Source of the DNA: an uncultured Eubacteriales bacterium
Lineage (GTDB): Bacteria > Bacillota > Clostridia > Oscillospirales > Acutalibacteraceae
NCBI GenBank assembly: GCA_900319255.1
Contig: ONNU01000299.1
Location: 1 to 11,367, forward strand
Length of the DNA: 11,367 nt
Reading direction: 5' to 3'
Below, in pieces: positions 1 to 5,582 of this stretch (position 1 is its first letter; every line of letters begins with the position of its first letter). The notes beneath the pieces are model-generated. The model did not search any database, had not been told where the DNA came from, and was given only the letters and a program-made list of their open reading frames with translations. The position numbers were made by a program, and so were the translations under genes.

Positions 1-144
1 ACAACAACTCCTGCTGGCACAGCAAACACAGACGGTGCTTCACCTGCAACTGGTGACACAACATCTGCAATTGCTCTCGTAGCTGTAGTTCTTGCTTCAC
101 TCGGCACAGCTGTTGTTATGACAAAGAAGGCTTCTAAGGAATAA
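1..144 (+). CDS. 3' end of a cell-surface protein with a C-terminal wall-sorting-like signal (partial)
   Basis: Only the last 47 codons are in the window, open from base 1 to a TAA at 142-144. The visible residues form a Thr/Ala/Gly-rich linker, then SPATGD, a hydrophobic stretch of about 20 residues rich in Ala, Val and Leu, and a basic tail (KKASKE). This order of motif, membrane span and positive tail is the standard layout of a sortase-type cell-wall sorting signal. SPATGD is a variant of the LPxTG/NPxTG motif seen in gut Clostridia. The protein is therefore probably exported and anchored to the wall or membrane; its main domain lies outside the window. It converges on the phage operon and shares the terminator that follows. 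The family is not identifiable from the fragment. Confidence 0.75.
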   Translation, partial: TTTPAGTANTDGASPATGDTTSAIALVAVVLASLGTAVVMTKKASKE

Positions 145-184
145 TTCCTGAGCAAGGTCTGCTTTTGCAAGAAAAAAACGATCA

Positions 185-217
185 GGCTGTCTGCTTTTTT
201 GGCAGACAGCCTTTTTT
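185..217 (+). terminator. Intrinsic terminator of the surface-protein gene, probably bidirectional
   Basis: A perfect 10-bp stem (GGCTGTCTGC at 185-194 with GCAGACAGCC at 202-211) has a 7-base loop and is followed at once by six T. It lies 40 bases past the stop of the upstream plus-strand gene. Read on the minus strand, the same stem is followed six bases later by a run of seven T (complement of 172-178), so it can also stop the convergent phage operon. Confidence 0.9.
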
Positions 218-221
218 CATT

Positions 222-238
222 CCGGGATAATATCCCGG
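222..238 (-). other. Small hairpin just after the last phage gene
   Basis: CCGGGAT and ATCCCGG (222-228 and 232-238) form a 7-bp stem with a 3-base loop, one base past the stop codon of the last operon gene. There is no T-run directly after it on the minus strand, so it is not a terminator alone. With the larger hairpin at 185-211 it may protect or define the 3' end of the long operon transcript. Confidence 0.4.
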
Positions 239-239
239 G

Positions 240-713
240 CTAAGTATTCAGAACAAGCTCAAAGGAGGTTCCCACAGGCATAAGAGAACTGATATGATCC
301 TCTATCAGCTGCGCCTGCTGACTGGTGAGCTGAGCGTCGGTTGTAAAGGTAAGCGTCCGTCCGCTCCCGGTCAGTTCCCCGGTGATATTATAGATATCCC
401 CGATATGTCCGAGTATCCTTTCCGCTCCGTTTTTCTCATTTACGGACAGAGCGGATATAATACTGTTTCTTCTCCCCTGTGTACTGCTGTCGGTATTGAT
501 GACCGGCAGCATTTTTTCATATTCCTCAAGTCCCTCATTTTCCGCAGTGCAGACAAACATTTCCTTGAAAATATCATCAAGTATCTCATAATAAAGCTCA
601 AACCCCTCAGCCAGAGCCGAAAGTCTTGAAAAGATCTCGCTGCCCTGAGTAATATCATATATCCCGAGACCCTCAAGTCTCCCGGACAGAGCAGCAAAAG
701 CATGATTGCTCAT
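240..713 (-). CDS. YmfQ/DUF2313-family phage tail protein (XkdU-like)
   Basis: A 157-residue protein and the last gene of the operon. In contractile phages this family (Mu gp48, YmfQ, Bacillus XkdU) lies directly after baseplate J and helps join the baseplate to the fibres. The sequence shows an N-terminal helical part with acidic patches (ILDDIFKEMF, ENEGLEEYEKML), a central RRNSIISALS segment, and a C-terminal part ending in the ISSLMPVGTSFELVL pattern typical of the family. Length fits, as members are usually 150-200 residues. The ATG at 713 is preceded by AGGAG ten bases upstream, inside the last codons of the baseplate J gene. No tail fibre or chaperone gene follows: the next features are the hairpin and terminator and then a host gene, which is unusual because fibres normally come next. 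Confidence 0.8.
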   Translation of the reverse strand: MSNHAFAALSGRLEGLGIYDITQGSEIFSRLSALAEGFELYYEILDDIFKEMFVCTAENEGLEEYEKMLPVINTDSSTQGRRNSIISALSVNEKNGAERILGHIGDIYNITGELTGSGRTLTFTTDAQLTSQQAQLIEDHISSLMPVGTSFELVLNT

Positions 714-716
714 AGC

Positions 717-1742
717 TTAAACGCTCCTTTCAACGGCAAGAGTGCCGAGAGTAAAAAGATAATTGCTGACTCCCGCAGCATCGCTGAGATTATTGAAGGT
801 ATAATTATCCACCCCTTCAACAGCGATGATTGCAGCTCCCAGCTTATTACATACAAAGTCCTCGCCGACTTTAAGTCCTGAAAAATAGCTTCTCACCGCA
901 TTTTCAGTATCGCTCACAGCCCTTGTCACAGGATATCCGTTTCTGACTGTAATATCCACACTGACATTGACCGGCGTAAGGCTTGCGGCAAAGACCCGGA
1001 TATCAATACCCGGAATACGGTTCGCCGTCATAACCGCCTGCACACGCTGAACGGTGGCATTATCAACGCTTGCCCCCTGCTGCGCAAGATATACGTTCAT
1101 TGTATTAGTGCCCTGGATAATATCTGTGGTATTTGCAGAGAAAACACCCTCATCGCTTTCCGCAAGCTTTTTATAGTAGGCGTGATTCAGCCCGTTTGAA
1201 AGCTCTGCAAAGGATGCCTCAAGCCTTTTCCTCAGCTGTTCATCCGTTTCATCATCCGTACCGCCGGTAAATGCAGACGCATTTGAAATGCTCAGACCGC
1301 TTGAAAAATATGTAACAACGGTCGTGACCTCTCCGGCTTCCACATTATATCTGCTGCCGCTGTATTCAGCCCGGGCCTCAAGCAGCGTCCTGCCCGTTCC
1401 GCTGTATATCACGCCCTGCTGTGTGCTTTCATAATAAAGAGTACCGTCGCTTGTTGAAAACACTGTTCCTGCGGGTATGACAACATCGTATTCCAGCGGG
1501 CTGTCCACCTCCACCAGTATCGAACCCACCGCTTTGCTGCCGATGCTTCTTTCGATACCTCTTTGTCTTGCGTGAAGCTCCAGAGCCTCGCCCTCTGCGC
1601 CGGAAATGAACATGGAACGCTTCAGCCATTCAATATAGGAATTCAGCCCGAAAAGCTCGCCCGCAAGCAGTCTGAGCATGATCCCGGCATCGCTGACCTC
1701 ATCCGCATCCTTTTCCGTCAGTTCATAATATTTGTCCTTCAT
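717..1742 (-). CDS. Baseplate J family protein (XkdT/Mu gp47-like)
   Basis: Baseplate J proteins form the wedge scaffold of contractile-tail baseplates. The 341 residues counted from the first ATG carry the family signatures: PAGTVFST near residues 90-97, the GGTDDETDEQLRKRLE block at 160-175, and a repeated beta-rich C-terminal half. Length is typical (about 350). The ATG at 1742 has only a weak GAAAGA upstream. The in-frame codons before it read ISYSYDEILER, which matches the usual N-terminus of this family, and a strong GAAAGGAG stands at 1785-1792 with no ATG, GTG or TTG in frame after it. An ATT codon at 1775-1773 lies nine bases from that AGGAG and would give 352 residues, so the true start may be this rare ATT. 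The gene follows a 160-190 base non-coding gap, the largest inside the operon. Confidence 0.9.
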   Translation of the reverse strand: MKDKYYELTEKDADEVSDAGIMLRLLAGELFGLNSYIEWLKRSMFISGAEGEALELHARQRGIERSIGSKAVGSILVEVDSPLEYDVVIPAGTVFSTSDGTLYYESTQQGVIYSGTGRTLLEARAEYSGSRYNVEAGEVTTVVTYFSSGLSISNASAFTGGTDDETDEQLRKRLEASFAELSNGLNHAYYKKLAESDEGVFSANTTDIIQGTNTMNVYLAQQGASVDNATVQRVQAVMTANRIPGIDIRVFAASLTPVNVSVDITVRNGYPVTRAVSDTENAVRSYFSGLKVGEDFVCNKLGAAIIAVEGVDNYTFNNLSDAAGVSNYLFTLGTLAVERSV

Positions 1743-1884
1743 TCTTTCAAGTATTTCATCATAGCTGTAGCTAATTGTGATCGTCTCCTTTCTTTATACA
1801 TAGCTGATTGTAAAATTTTGAAAAAAGCCTTGTTTATACGATAAAACATATTTTTTTATTGTGCAGTTTTCTTCGCTGAGCCGC

Positions 1885-1924
1885 GTCATTTTCTCGGTTC
1901 GCTTTGAAAATGACTGATTTTTTT
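1885..1924 (+). terminator. Plus-strand terminator-like hairpin inside the minus-strand operon
   Basis: GTCATTTTC (1885-1893) and GAAAATGAC (1906-1914) form a perfect 9-bp stem with a 12-base loop, followed three bases later by seven T (1918-1924). This is an intrinsic terminator layout for plus-strand, that is antisense, transcription. Read on the minus strand it is not followed by T but by GCGG. No plus-strand gene lies here. It sits in the non-coding gap between the gp25-like gene and baseplate J and may block antisense transcription, or act as a processing or attenuation element in the operon mRNA. Confidence 0.5.
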
Positions 1925-1935
1925 GGGGGAGTTTT

Positions 1936-2190
1936 TTATTCCGGCTCTATCAAAAACGTCTGACCGTCAGCTTCAACCCTGATACCCTCATCACTAACCC
2001 CGATGACCTCACATCCGGGAAAGCATCCAAGCGCATCTCTTGCATAAGCTACGCATATCTCTTCCCCGCTGCTATGGGGATAGCTCATATACAATCTGCT
2101 TCCAAGCTCCCGGTCATAGATAAAGCCCCCTCTGTGTCCGAAAAGGGAAATATACAGGCTTCTTTTAAATCCTGCTGCATTAACCATCAT
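1936..2190 (-). CDS. Small baseplate wedge protein, gp25/GP46/XkdS-like
   Basis: An 84-residue protein. The core has GGFIYDRELGSRLYM (residues 21-35), then AYARDALGCFPG and VIGVSDEGIRVE. This matches the pattern of the Mu GP46/DUF2634/gp25-like wedge proteins: a small domain with a conserved basic-acidic motif, a helix, then paired strands ending in a beta tail. In contractile machines gp25-like proteins sit in the inner baseplate ring and nucleate the sheath, so its presence without a recognisable sheath gene is notable. Members are usually 100-140 residues, so this is a short form. The start ATG overlaps the stop of the spike gene (ATGA), with GGGAGG five bases upstream. It is followed by a long non-coding gap instead of running straight into baseplate J. 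Confidence 0.7.
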   Translation of the reverse strand: MMVNAAGFKRSLYISLFGHRGGFIYDRELGSRLYMSYPHSSGEEICVAYARDALGCFPGCEVIGVSDEGIRVEADGQTFLIEPE

Positions 2191-2522
2191 ACTTCCCTCC
2201 CATTGATATAGACCTTGCCGTCATTGCAAAGCTTTATGCTTGCGCCTCCGTCCGACATGATAAGCACCTCACCCGGCTCGATATCATGCTCATAATACGG
2301 AACCTTCACTCCGATGCAAAGCTGTCTGCCTCCGGAGGGTATCACCACGATATTATTGTTTTCCCCCGGCAGGCTCAGTATACCCGGCGGATTCACCATC
2401 TCGCACTGACCCTTGCCCTGTCCCGAAACGGCGGCGATCCTTGTATCAATACCGCTGCCGGAAGCTGCTGTTTCGGCAATGCTTTTTTCTTTTTTTGGCG
2501 CCATACTTCTGCTAAGCCACAT
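2187..2522 (-). CDS. Baseplate spike / gpV-like OB-fold protein (short form)
   Basis: A 111-residue protein. After a lysine-rich N-terminus (MAPKKEKS), residues 26-80 look like an OB-fold made of short strands with glycines and prolines (RIAAVSGQ, GILSLPGENNNIVVIP, CIGVKVPY). A C-terminal GEVLIMSDGGASIKLCNDGKVYING follows, in two overlapping parts, like the glycine-rich start of a spike beta-helix. This is the layout of gpV/gp5/gp45-type spikes that sit under the hub and pierce membranes, but most are 180-220 residues, so the tip is very short. The start at 2522 overlaps the hub gene by 11 bases and is preceded by GAGGTG at good spacing. A second in-frame ATG (residue 7) has a weak site. Confidence 0.65.
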   Translation of the reverse strand: MWLSRSMAPKKEKSIAETAASGSGIDTRIAAVSGQGKGQCEMVNPPGILSLPGENNNIVVIPSGGRQLCIGVKVPYYEHDIEPGEVLIMSDGGASIKLCNDGKVYINGREV

Positions 2523-3435
2523 TATTATTCACCTCTGCTTTTATAGTAGTCCTTTCACCTTTGCTGTCAGCTGAAAATGAAACGTCCCTTATGATATATT
2601 CACCCTCTTTTCCGCCAACGGTAAGAATATCCCCGGGACAGCATTTTATTATTCCTGTACAGCGAAGCTCCATAGTATCATATGCTCTTTCGGATCTTTC
2701 CATCAGCCTGCGGATATCTCCGATCCCCCTGATACCGTCACCGAGAGCATTGACATATCTTGTTTTTTCTATACCCAGCTCCTTTGCCCTTTTGCTTTGA
2801 AATTCCATATTATAACCTCCTGCAACAAAAGTCCTTGCAAGTATACGGGATACCGGAGCGCTTCTTCTGAGAGTATTTTTCAGCGTTATTATAATATCCC
2901 TGTCAATATGTATCCTTCCGGGGACAGAGCTTCCGCTGATATCAATTATTCCATCATCATTGACCCGGGGCGTGGTTCCGGTAAAGCTTCTGCAAAAGGC
3001 TGAAAGCACGCTCCACTGGCTCATGCCCTTTGTCACAGTCAGCTCGCCGTTGAATACCTCGTCCGTCCCGCAGAATCCGGTAAATCCCAGCGGTCTGAAA
3101 TGCCTTTCAAATATCAGTCCGAAGCAGGGCATATTATAGGTCTGGGGCATTGCTTCATTATCAAGGAGAACTGCCTCCCGGCTCCTTGCCCTCAGCGTCA
3201 GGAAATGTCCTTTGCCGCTGTGTTCCTCAATCTGTTCGTCAACGCTGCCGGAGAACAGTCTTTCGCCGTTATATTCAGCCTCACAGCAATATATTTCCTG
3301 TATTCTTCCCCCGGGTATCAGCACAGCAGTCATCGAAACCGCAGGTGCATCCTCCGAAAACACGATATGCAGGCTGCGCAGGCTCATATCCGGCACTTCT
3401 CTGCCGTTTTTATCCGTAAGTTTTATTTTCAGCAT
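2512..3435 (-). CDS. Baseplate hub protein, XkdQ / late-control D-like
   Basis: A 307-residue protein following the LysM tail gene, as XkdQ does in PBSX. Hub proteins (T4 gp27, P2 gpD, XkdQ) form the trimeric ring at the end of the tail tube that carries the spike. The sequence shows an N-terminal beta domain (SLHIVFSEDAPAVSMTAVL, YNGERLFSGSVDEQ), a central part with SQWSVLSAFCRSFTG resembling the LysM-like insertion of gpD/XkdQ proteins, a DDGIIDISG strand pair, and a C-terminal domain with CCPGDILTVGG and EYIIRDVSFSADSKG. Length is usual for the family. The start ATG overlaps the preceding gene by 7 bases and has AAAGGA at normal spacing. Confidence 0.8.
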   Translation of the reverse strand: MLKIKLTDKNGREVPDMSLRSLHIVFSEDAPAVSMTAVLIPGGRIQEIYCCEAEYNGERLFSGSVDEQIEEHSGKGHFLTLRARSREAVLLDNEAMPQTYNMPCFGLIFERHFRPLGFTGFCGTDEVFNGELTVTKGMSQWSVLSAFCRSFTGTTPRVNDDGIIDISGSSVPGRIHIDRDIIITLKNTLRRSAPVSRILARTFVAGGYNMEFQSKRAKELGIEKTRYVNALGDGIRGIGDIRRLMERSERAYDTMELRCTGIIKCCPGDILTVGGKEGEYIIRDVSFSADSKGERTTIKAEVNNNVA

Positions 3436-3944
3436 AGATATATCCTTTCATTTCGCTTTATCGGGATGTCCGGGCGTCTTATATGCGTATTCAGCCGCAT
3501 CAGCACCGTCACCGGGATATCATAACGATAGGAATAATCCCACAGACAGCTTTCATCGTCGCCGTAGATCACTCTTTTCTCACCGCAGCATTTATCAGCG
3601 ATGCCTTTTACAAATTCAAAGCTGTATCTGACTGCGCCTTCAACATCCTCACAAATAAGCTCAAGCGCCCTGAGATATGCAAAAACCGGCTTTCCGGCAG
3701 GAATATACAGCATTCCTCCCCTGTTCATTTCCGCGCGCAGCCTTTCAAAGGTCTGCACACAGTCATCTCCGGTGAACTGTCCGCTGCCGCTTATTACAGC
3801 GGGCTTTTCTCCGTTGCAGGATATTGAAGCACCCCCGCCTGCCGTAAGCTCCGAGCTGAGATTATTTTCGTTTCTGATCCTTATGATCTGGGGATTTATG
3901 GGGAATATAAAATCCCGGAAGCTCATTTTTCCTTTGCTGTTCAT
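3429..3944 (-). CDS. LysM-tipped phage tail protein, XkdP-like
   Basis: A 171-residue protein. The N-terminal 115 residues (SFRDFIFPINPQIIRI, then a beta-rich stretch with GSGQFTGDDC and AYLRALELI) resemble the XkdP/DNA-circularisation N-domain family that links tube to baseplate. Residues 132-171 read as a LysM domain: CLWDYSYRYDIPVTVLMRLN, then a PIKRNERIYL ending. LysM domains in this position (PBSX XkdP, Mu and T4 gp53-type proteins) serve protein contacts in the baseplate, though peptidoglycan binding cannot be excluded. The start ATG overlaps the stop of the preceding 49-residue ORF (ATGA), with GGAGGAG five bases upstream. In PBSX-like phages a large tape measure gene would come immediately before this one; here only the 49-residue ORF does. 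Confidence 0.75.
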   Translation of the reverse strand: MNSKGKMSFRDFIFPINPQIIRIRNENNLSSELTAGGGASISCNGEKPAVISGSGQFTGDDCVQTFERLRAEMNRGGMLYIPAGKPVFAYLRALELICEDVEGAVRYSFEFVKGIADKCCGEKRVIYGDDESCLWDYSYRYDIPVTVLMRLNTHIRRPDIPIKRNERIYLC

Positions 3945-4090
3945 AAAAGCTCCTCCTGAAGCTCCAGCTTCCTTTCATATCTGAGCATATCATAACGTAT
4001 CAGCTCAGATATATTTGCCGCCTGTTCATATTCCTCTGTTTTATCGGGAGAAGGTATATAAATCCTCTCCCCTCTTTCATTTTCCGTCAC
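3941..4090 (-). CDS. 49-residue coupled microprotein in the tape-measure position
   Basis: This GTG-initiated frame of 50 codons exactly bridges the tail-tube-like gene and the LysM gene. The GTG at 4090 overlaps the upstream stop (GTGA), and its own TGA overlaps the next ATG (ATGA). The predicted protein is highly charged: an N-terminal TENERGERIYIPSPDKTEEY part and a C-terminal amphipathic helix or coiled coil (ISELIRYDMLRYERKLELQEELL, split here: ISELIRYDML, RYERKLELQEELL). No family is recognised. Its place is where PBSX-type phages carry the tail assembly chaperone and tape measure genes, so it may be a remnant or a minimal substitute. Exact stop-start coupling on both sides and a sensible protein composition support that it is translated. 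A competing ATG in another frame gives a short, less plausible peptide. Confidence 0.65.
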   Translation of the reverse strand: MTENERGERIYIPSPDKTEEYEQAANISELIRYDMLRYERKLELQEELL

Positions 4091-4491
4091 TCCTGATCCT
4101 CCGTTTCCATTCTCACTGCCCTTGCGCTTATTCTCTCGCTGAAGCTGCTTTTATCAGCCGCCGCAAGAAAATCCTCCCACATACAGCCGTAAAGAGTTAC
4201 CGCTCTTCCGTCTGCCCGGGCAGAAAGAGTAAAATTATCAAGATCTGCAAAATTGCAGTTTTCAAAGGGCTTTTTAAACCTGATCCCCGTAAGCGTTGCC
4301 CTGTAGACCGGCTGTGTCCTGACATAAGCCGCTGTTTCAGTCTGAAAGCAGCTTCTTACCGGACGAAGCCCCGAGCTTTTCTTTATCTCAAGCTTTTGCG
4401 CCTGAAAGACCTTTTTGCCGTCTATAATGATATCCGCATCCCTTGCGCAGATATATTCATTGATCCCGATTATCATCACCCCCGCTGACAC
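4087..4491 (-). CDS. Probable tail tube protein (XkdM-like fold)
   Basis: A 134-residue protein. It opens with short strands (DADIIIDGKKVF, AQKLEIKKS), then a PVRSCFQTET loop, a VYRATLTGIRFKKPF strand pair, and a C-terminal half LDNFTLSARADGRAVTLYGC followed by MWEDFL and a strand ending ISARAVRMETED. This alternating-strand layout with a FTL..ADGRAVTLYGC hairpin resembles tail tube and tube-like proteins of contractile phages (about 130-150 residues), and the gene lies where XkdM would. No sheath gene precedes it. The assignment rests on pattern and position, not a diagnostic motif; a minor tail protein is the alternative. The frame opens at a GTG (4491) 35 bases inside the preceding gene. 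An ATG at 4476 is an equally possible start and would give 129 residues. Confidence 0.5.
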   Translation of the reverse strand: MSAGVMIIGINEYICARDADIIIDGKKVFQAQKLEIKKSSGLRPVRSCFQTETAAYVRTQPVYRATLTGIRFKKPFENCNFADLDNFTLSARADGRAVTLYGCMWEDFLAAADKSSFSERISARAVRMETEDQE

Positions 4492-4873
4492 TGTATTCTC
4501 TCAGTCCTACTGTGATCCCGGTCTCATAACAGACCAGATCATTGTTGAAGCTGCAGCCCGAGACCGAAAATCCCGTGACTCTTTTTTCCTCATCCAGCGT
4601 TACCAGCGCTGTGCAAAGCTCCTTTGCTGCCTCTACGCACACCTGAGCGCCGTCCGTTTCGCTGCATATCACCTTTATTACCAGCTTTTCCTCCGTAACC
4701 GGTGCATCGTTTCCCAGAAGGAACTCCCTGTTCTCCCTGCCGCTCATCAGCACAGCATATGGCTCCGGCACCGGAAAGGGCAGACGATAAAGTCCGCCCT
4801 CCTCAACGATGCTGATGCCGATGATCCGGGAGCTGTTTTTAACTCTCTGTATCAAAGTATCAGTATAATTCAA
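4457..4873 (-). CDS. Head-tail joining / tail completion protein (XkdJ-region)
   Basis: A 138-residue protein of unknown exact family. It mixes helices at the N-terminus (YTDTLIQRVKNSS) with strands such as KLVIKVICSETDGAQVCVEA, a helix KELCTALVTLD, and strands GFSVSGCSFNNDLVCYETGITVGL, again seen in parts. Size and fold resemble tail terminator or minor capsid proteins that cap the tail tube and bind the head. It is third in the row of small genes after the capsid gene, where PBSX has xkdH-xkdJ. The start is a TTG at 4873, overlapping the previous stop (TTGA), with GGAGG seven bases upstream. Its C-terminus (GGDDNRDQ) overlaps the tube-like gene by up to 35 bases. Confidence 0.5.
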   Translation of the reverse strand: MNYTDTLIQRVKNSSRIIGISIVEEGGLYRLPFPVPEPYAVLMSGRENREFLLGNDAPVTEEKLVIKVICSETDGAQVCVEAAKELCTALVTLDEEKRVTGFSVSGCSFNNDLVCYETGITVGLREYSVSGGDDNRDQ

Positions 4874-5205
4874 ATTTCAACCTCCGGTCTTATGATCCTT
4901 GCGCAGGCTCTTGTATAATTACAGAACCTGCAGTCATATTTATCCGTCCATAGTATATAGTATTCATTTCTGCCATCGCTGACAGTATCCCCTCTTACAG
5001 CGCCGCTCAGAAGATCACCCGCAGCATATATCATATACTGCGCCGGTTCAGAAAGAGCGCTGCCTGCATGGACAACGCCCCCGTCCGATCTGCGCATCTC
5101 TCTCGAGGGAACGATCACTCCCATATTGGAATATGTATTCCCGCCTTTCTGGATAGTAAGGACTACGCCCAGTCTTTTGATAGCGGCTTCAATTGAAAAT
5201 CTCAT
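4870..5205 (-). CDS. Small head completion / head-tail connector protein
   Basis: The reading frame stays open upstream to 5295, but the likely start is the ATG at 5205 (protein MRFSIEAAIKRLG..., 111 residues). It has AGGGGAG nine bases upstream and lies just after the stop of the preceding gene at 5210, whereas the longer form would overlap that gene by 86 bases. After a short helix come strands (VVLTIQKGG, MGVIVPSREM), a segment EPAQYMIYAAGDLLSGAVRGD, and a C-terminal strand-rich part with YYILWTDKYDCRFCNYTRAC. The two close cysteines (CRFC) are unusual for a connector. Position second after the capsid gene and size fit an XkdH/XkdI-type head completion protein; no family motif is certain. 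Confidence 0.5.
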   Translation of the reverse strand: MRFSIEAAIKRLGVVLTIQKGGNTYSNMGVIVPSREMRRSDGGVVHAGSALSEPAQYMIYAAGDLLSGAVRGDTVSDGRNEYYILWTDKYDCRFCNYTRACARIIRPEVEI

Positions 5206-5209
5206 ATCC

Positions 5210-5569
5210 TCACACTCCCCTGAAAGCAAAACCCTCATCTGTAAGATACCGGCTGATGGCGCTGAATGCATCCCTGCATAGCTTTTCCGCCGCATCTGCC
5301 GCCCTGAAGGTATCCGCCTTCATGCTGATATCCCCGACCTTCATCTCGCTGCTGAGATTATTTGAAGCATCCATCAGCATATAACGGTAATACGCAAGGG
5401 CAGCGGCGGCATATTCAGCCTGTCCGGTGACAGAGCTGTCCGCATCTCCTGAAAGGCGGCTGCTTACATAGGATACAGCGCCTGTACAGAAGCTCATATA
5501 ATATGCCGCCTGCTCGCTATCAAGTCCTGACAGACGGCGGAATATATCAAGAACATTATTTACATCCAA
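5210..5569 (-). CDS. Head-tail connector (adaptor) protein, first after the capsid
   Basis: A 119-residue, mostly helical protein with several amphipathic helices (VLDIFRRLSGL, AAYYMSFCTGAVSYVSSRL, AAAALAYYRYMLMDAS, AAEKLCRDAFSAISRYL). All-helical adaptors of this size (HK97 gp6 and SPP1 gp15 types, PBSX XkdG/H neighbours) bind the portal ring and come directly after the major capsid gene, as here. The start is TTG at 5569 with AAGGAGG eight bases upstream, the TAA of the capsid gene being part of the TAAGGAGG sequence. Function is inferred from fold type and position. Confidence 0.6.
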   Translation of the reverse strand: MDVNNVLDIFRRLSGLDSEQAAYYMSFCTGAVSYVSSRLSGDADSSVTGQAEYAAAALAYYRYMLMDASNNLSSEMKVGDISMKADTFRAADAAEKLCRDAFSAISRYLTDEGFAFRGV

Positions 5570-5582
5570 CCGTCAGTCCTCC

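Noticed and set aside
1794..1889. 31-codon minus-strand frame ending before the baseplate J ribosome binding site
   Set aside because: No ribosome binding site and no family pattern; it starts within the hairpin stem. It is kept only as part of the gap finding.
4870..5295. Longer 141-residue form of the second connector
   Set aside because: It would overlap the preceding gene by 86 bases; the ATG at 5205 lies right after that gene's stop with a good ribosome binding site.
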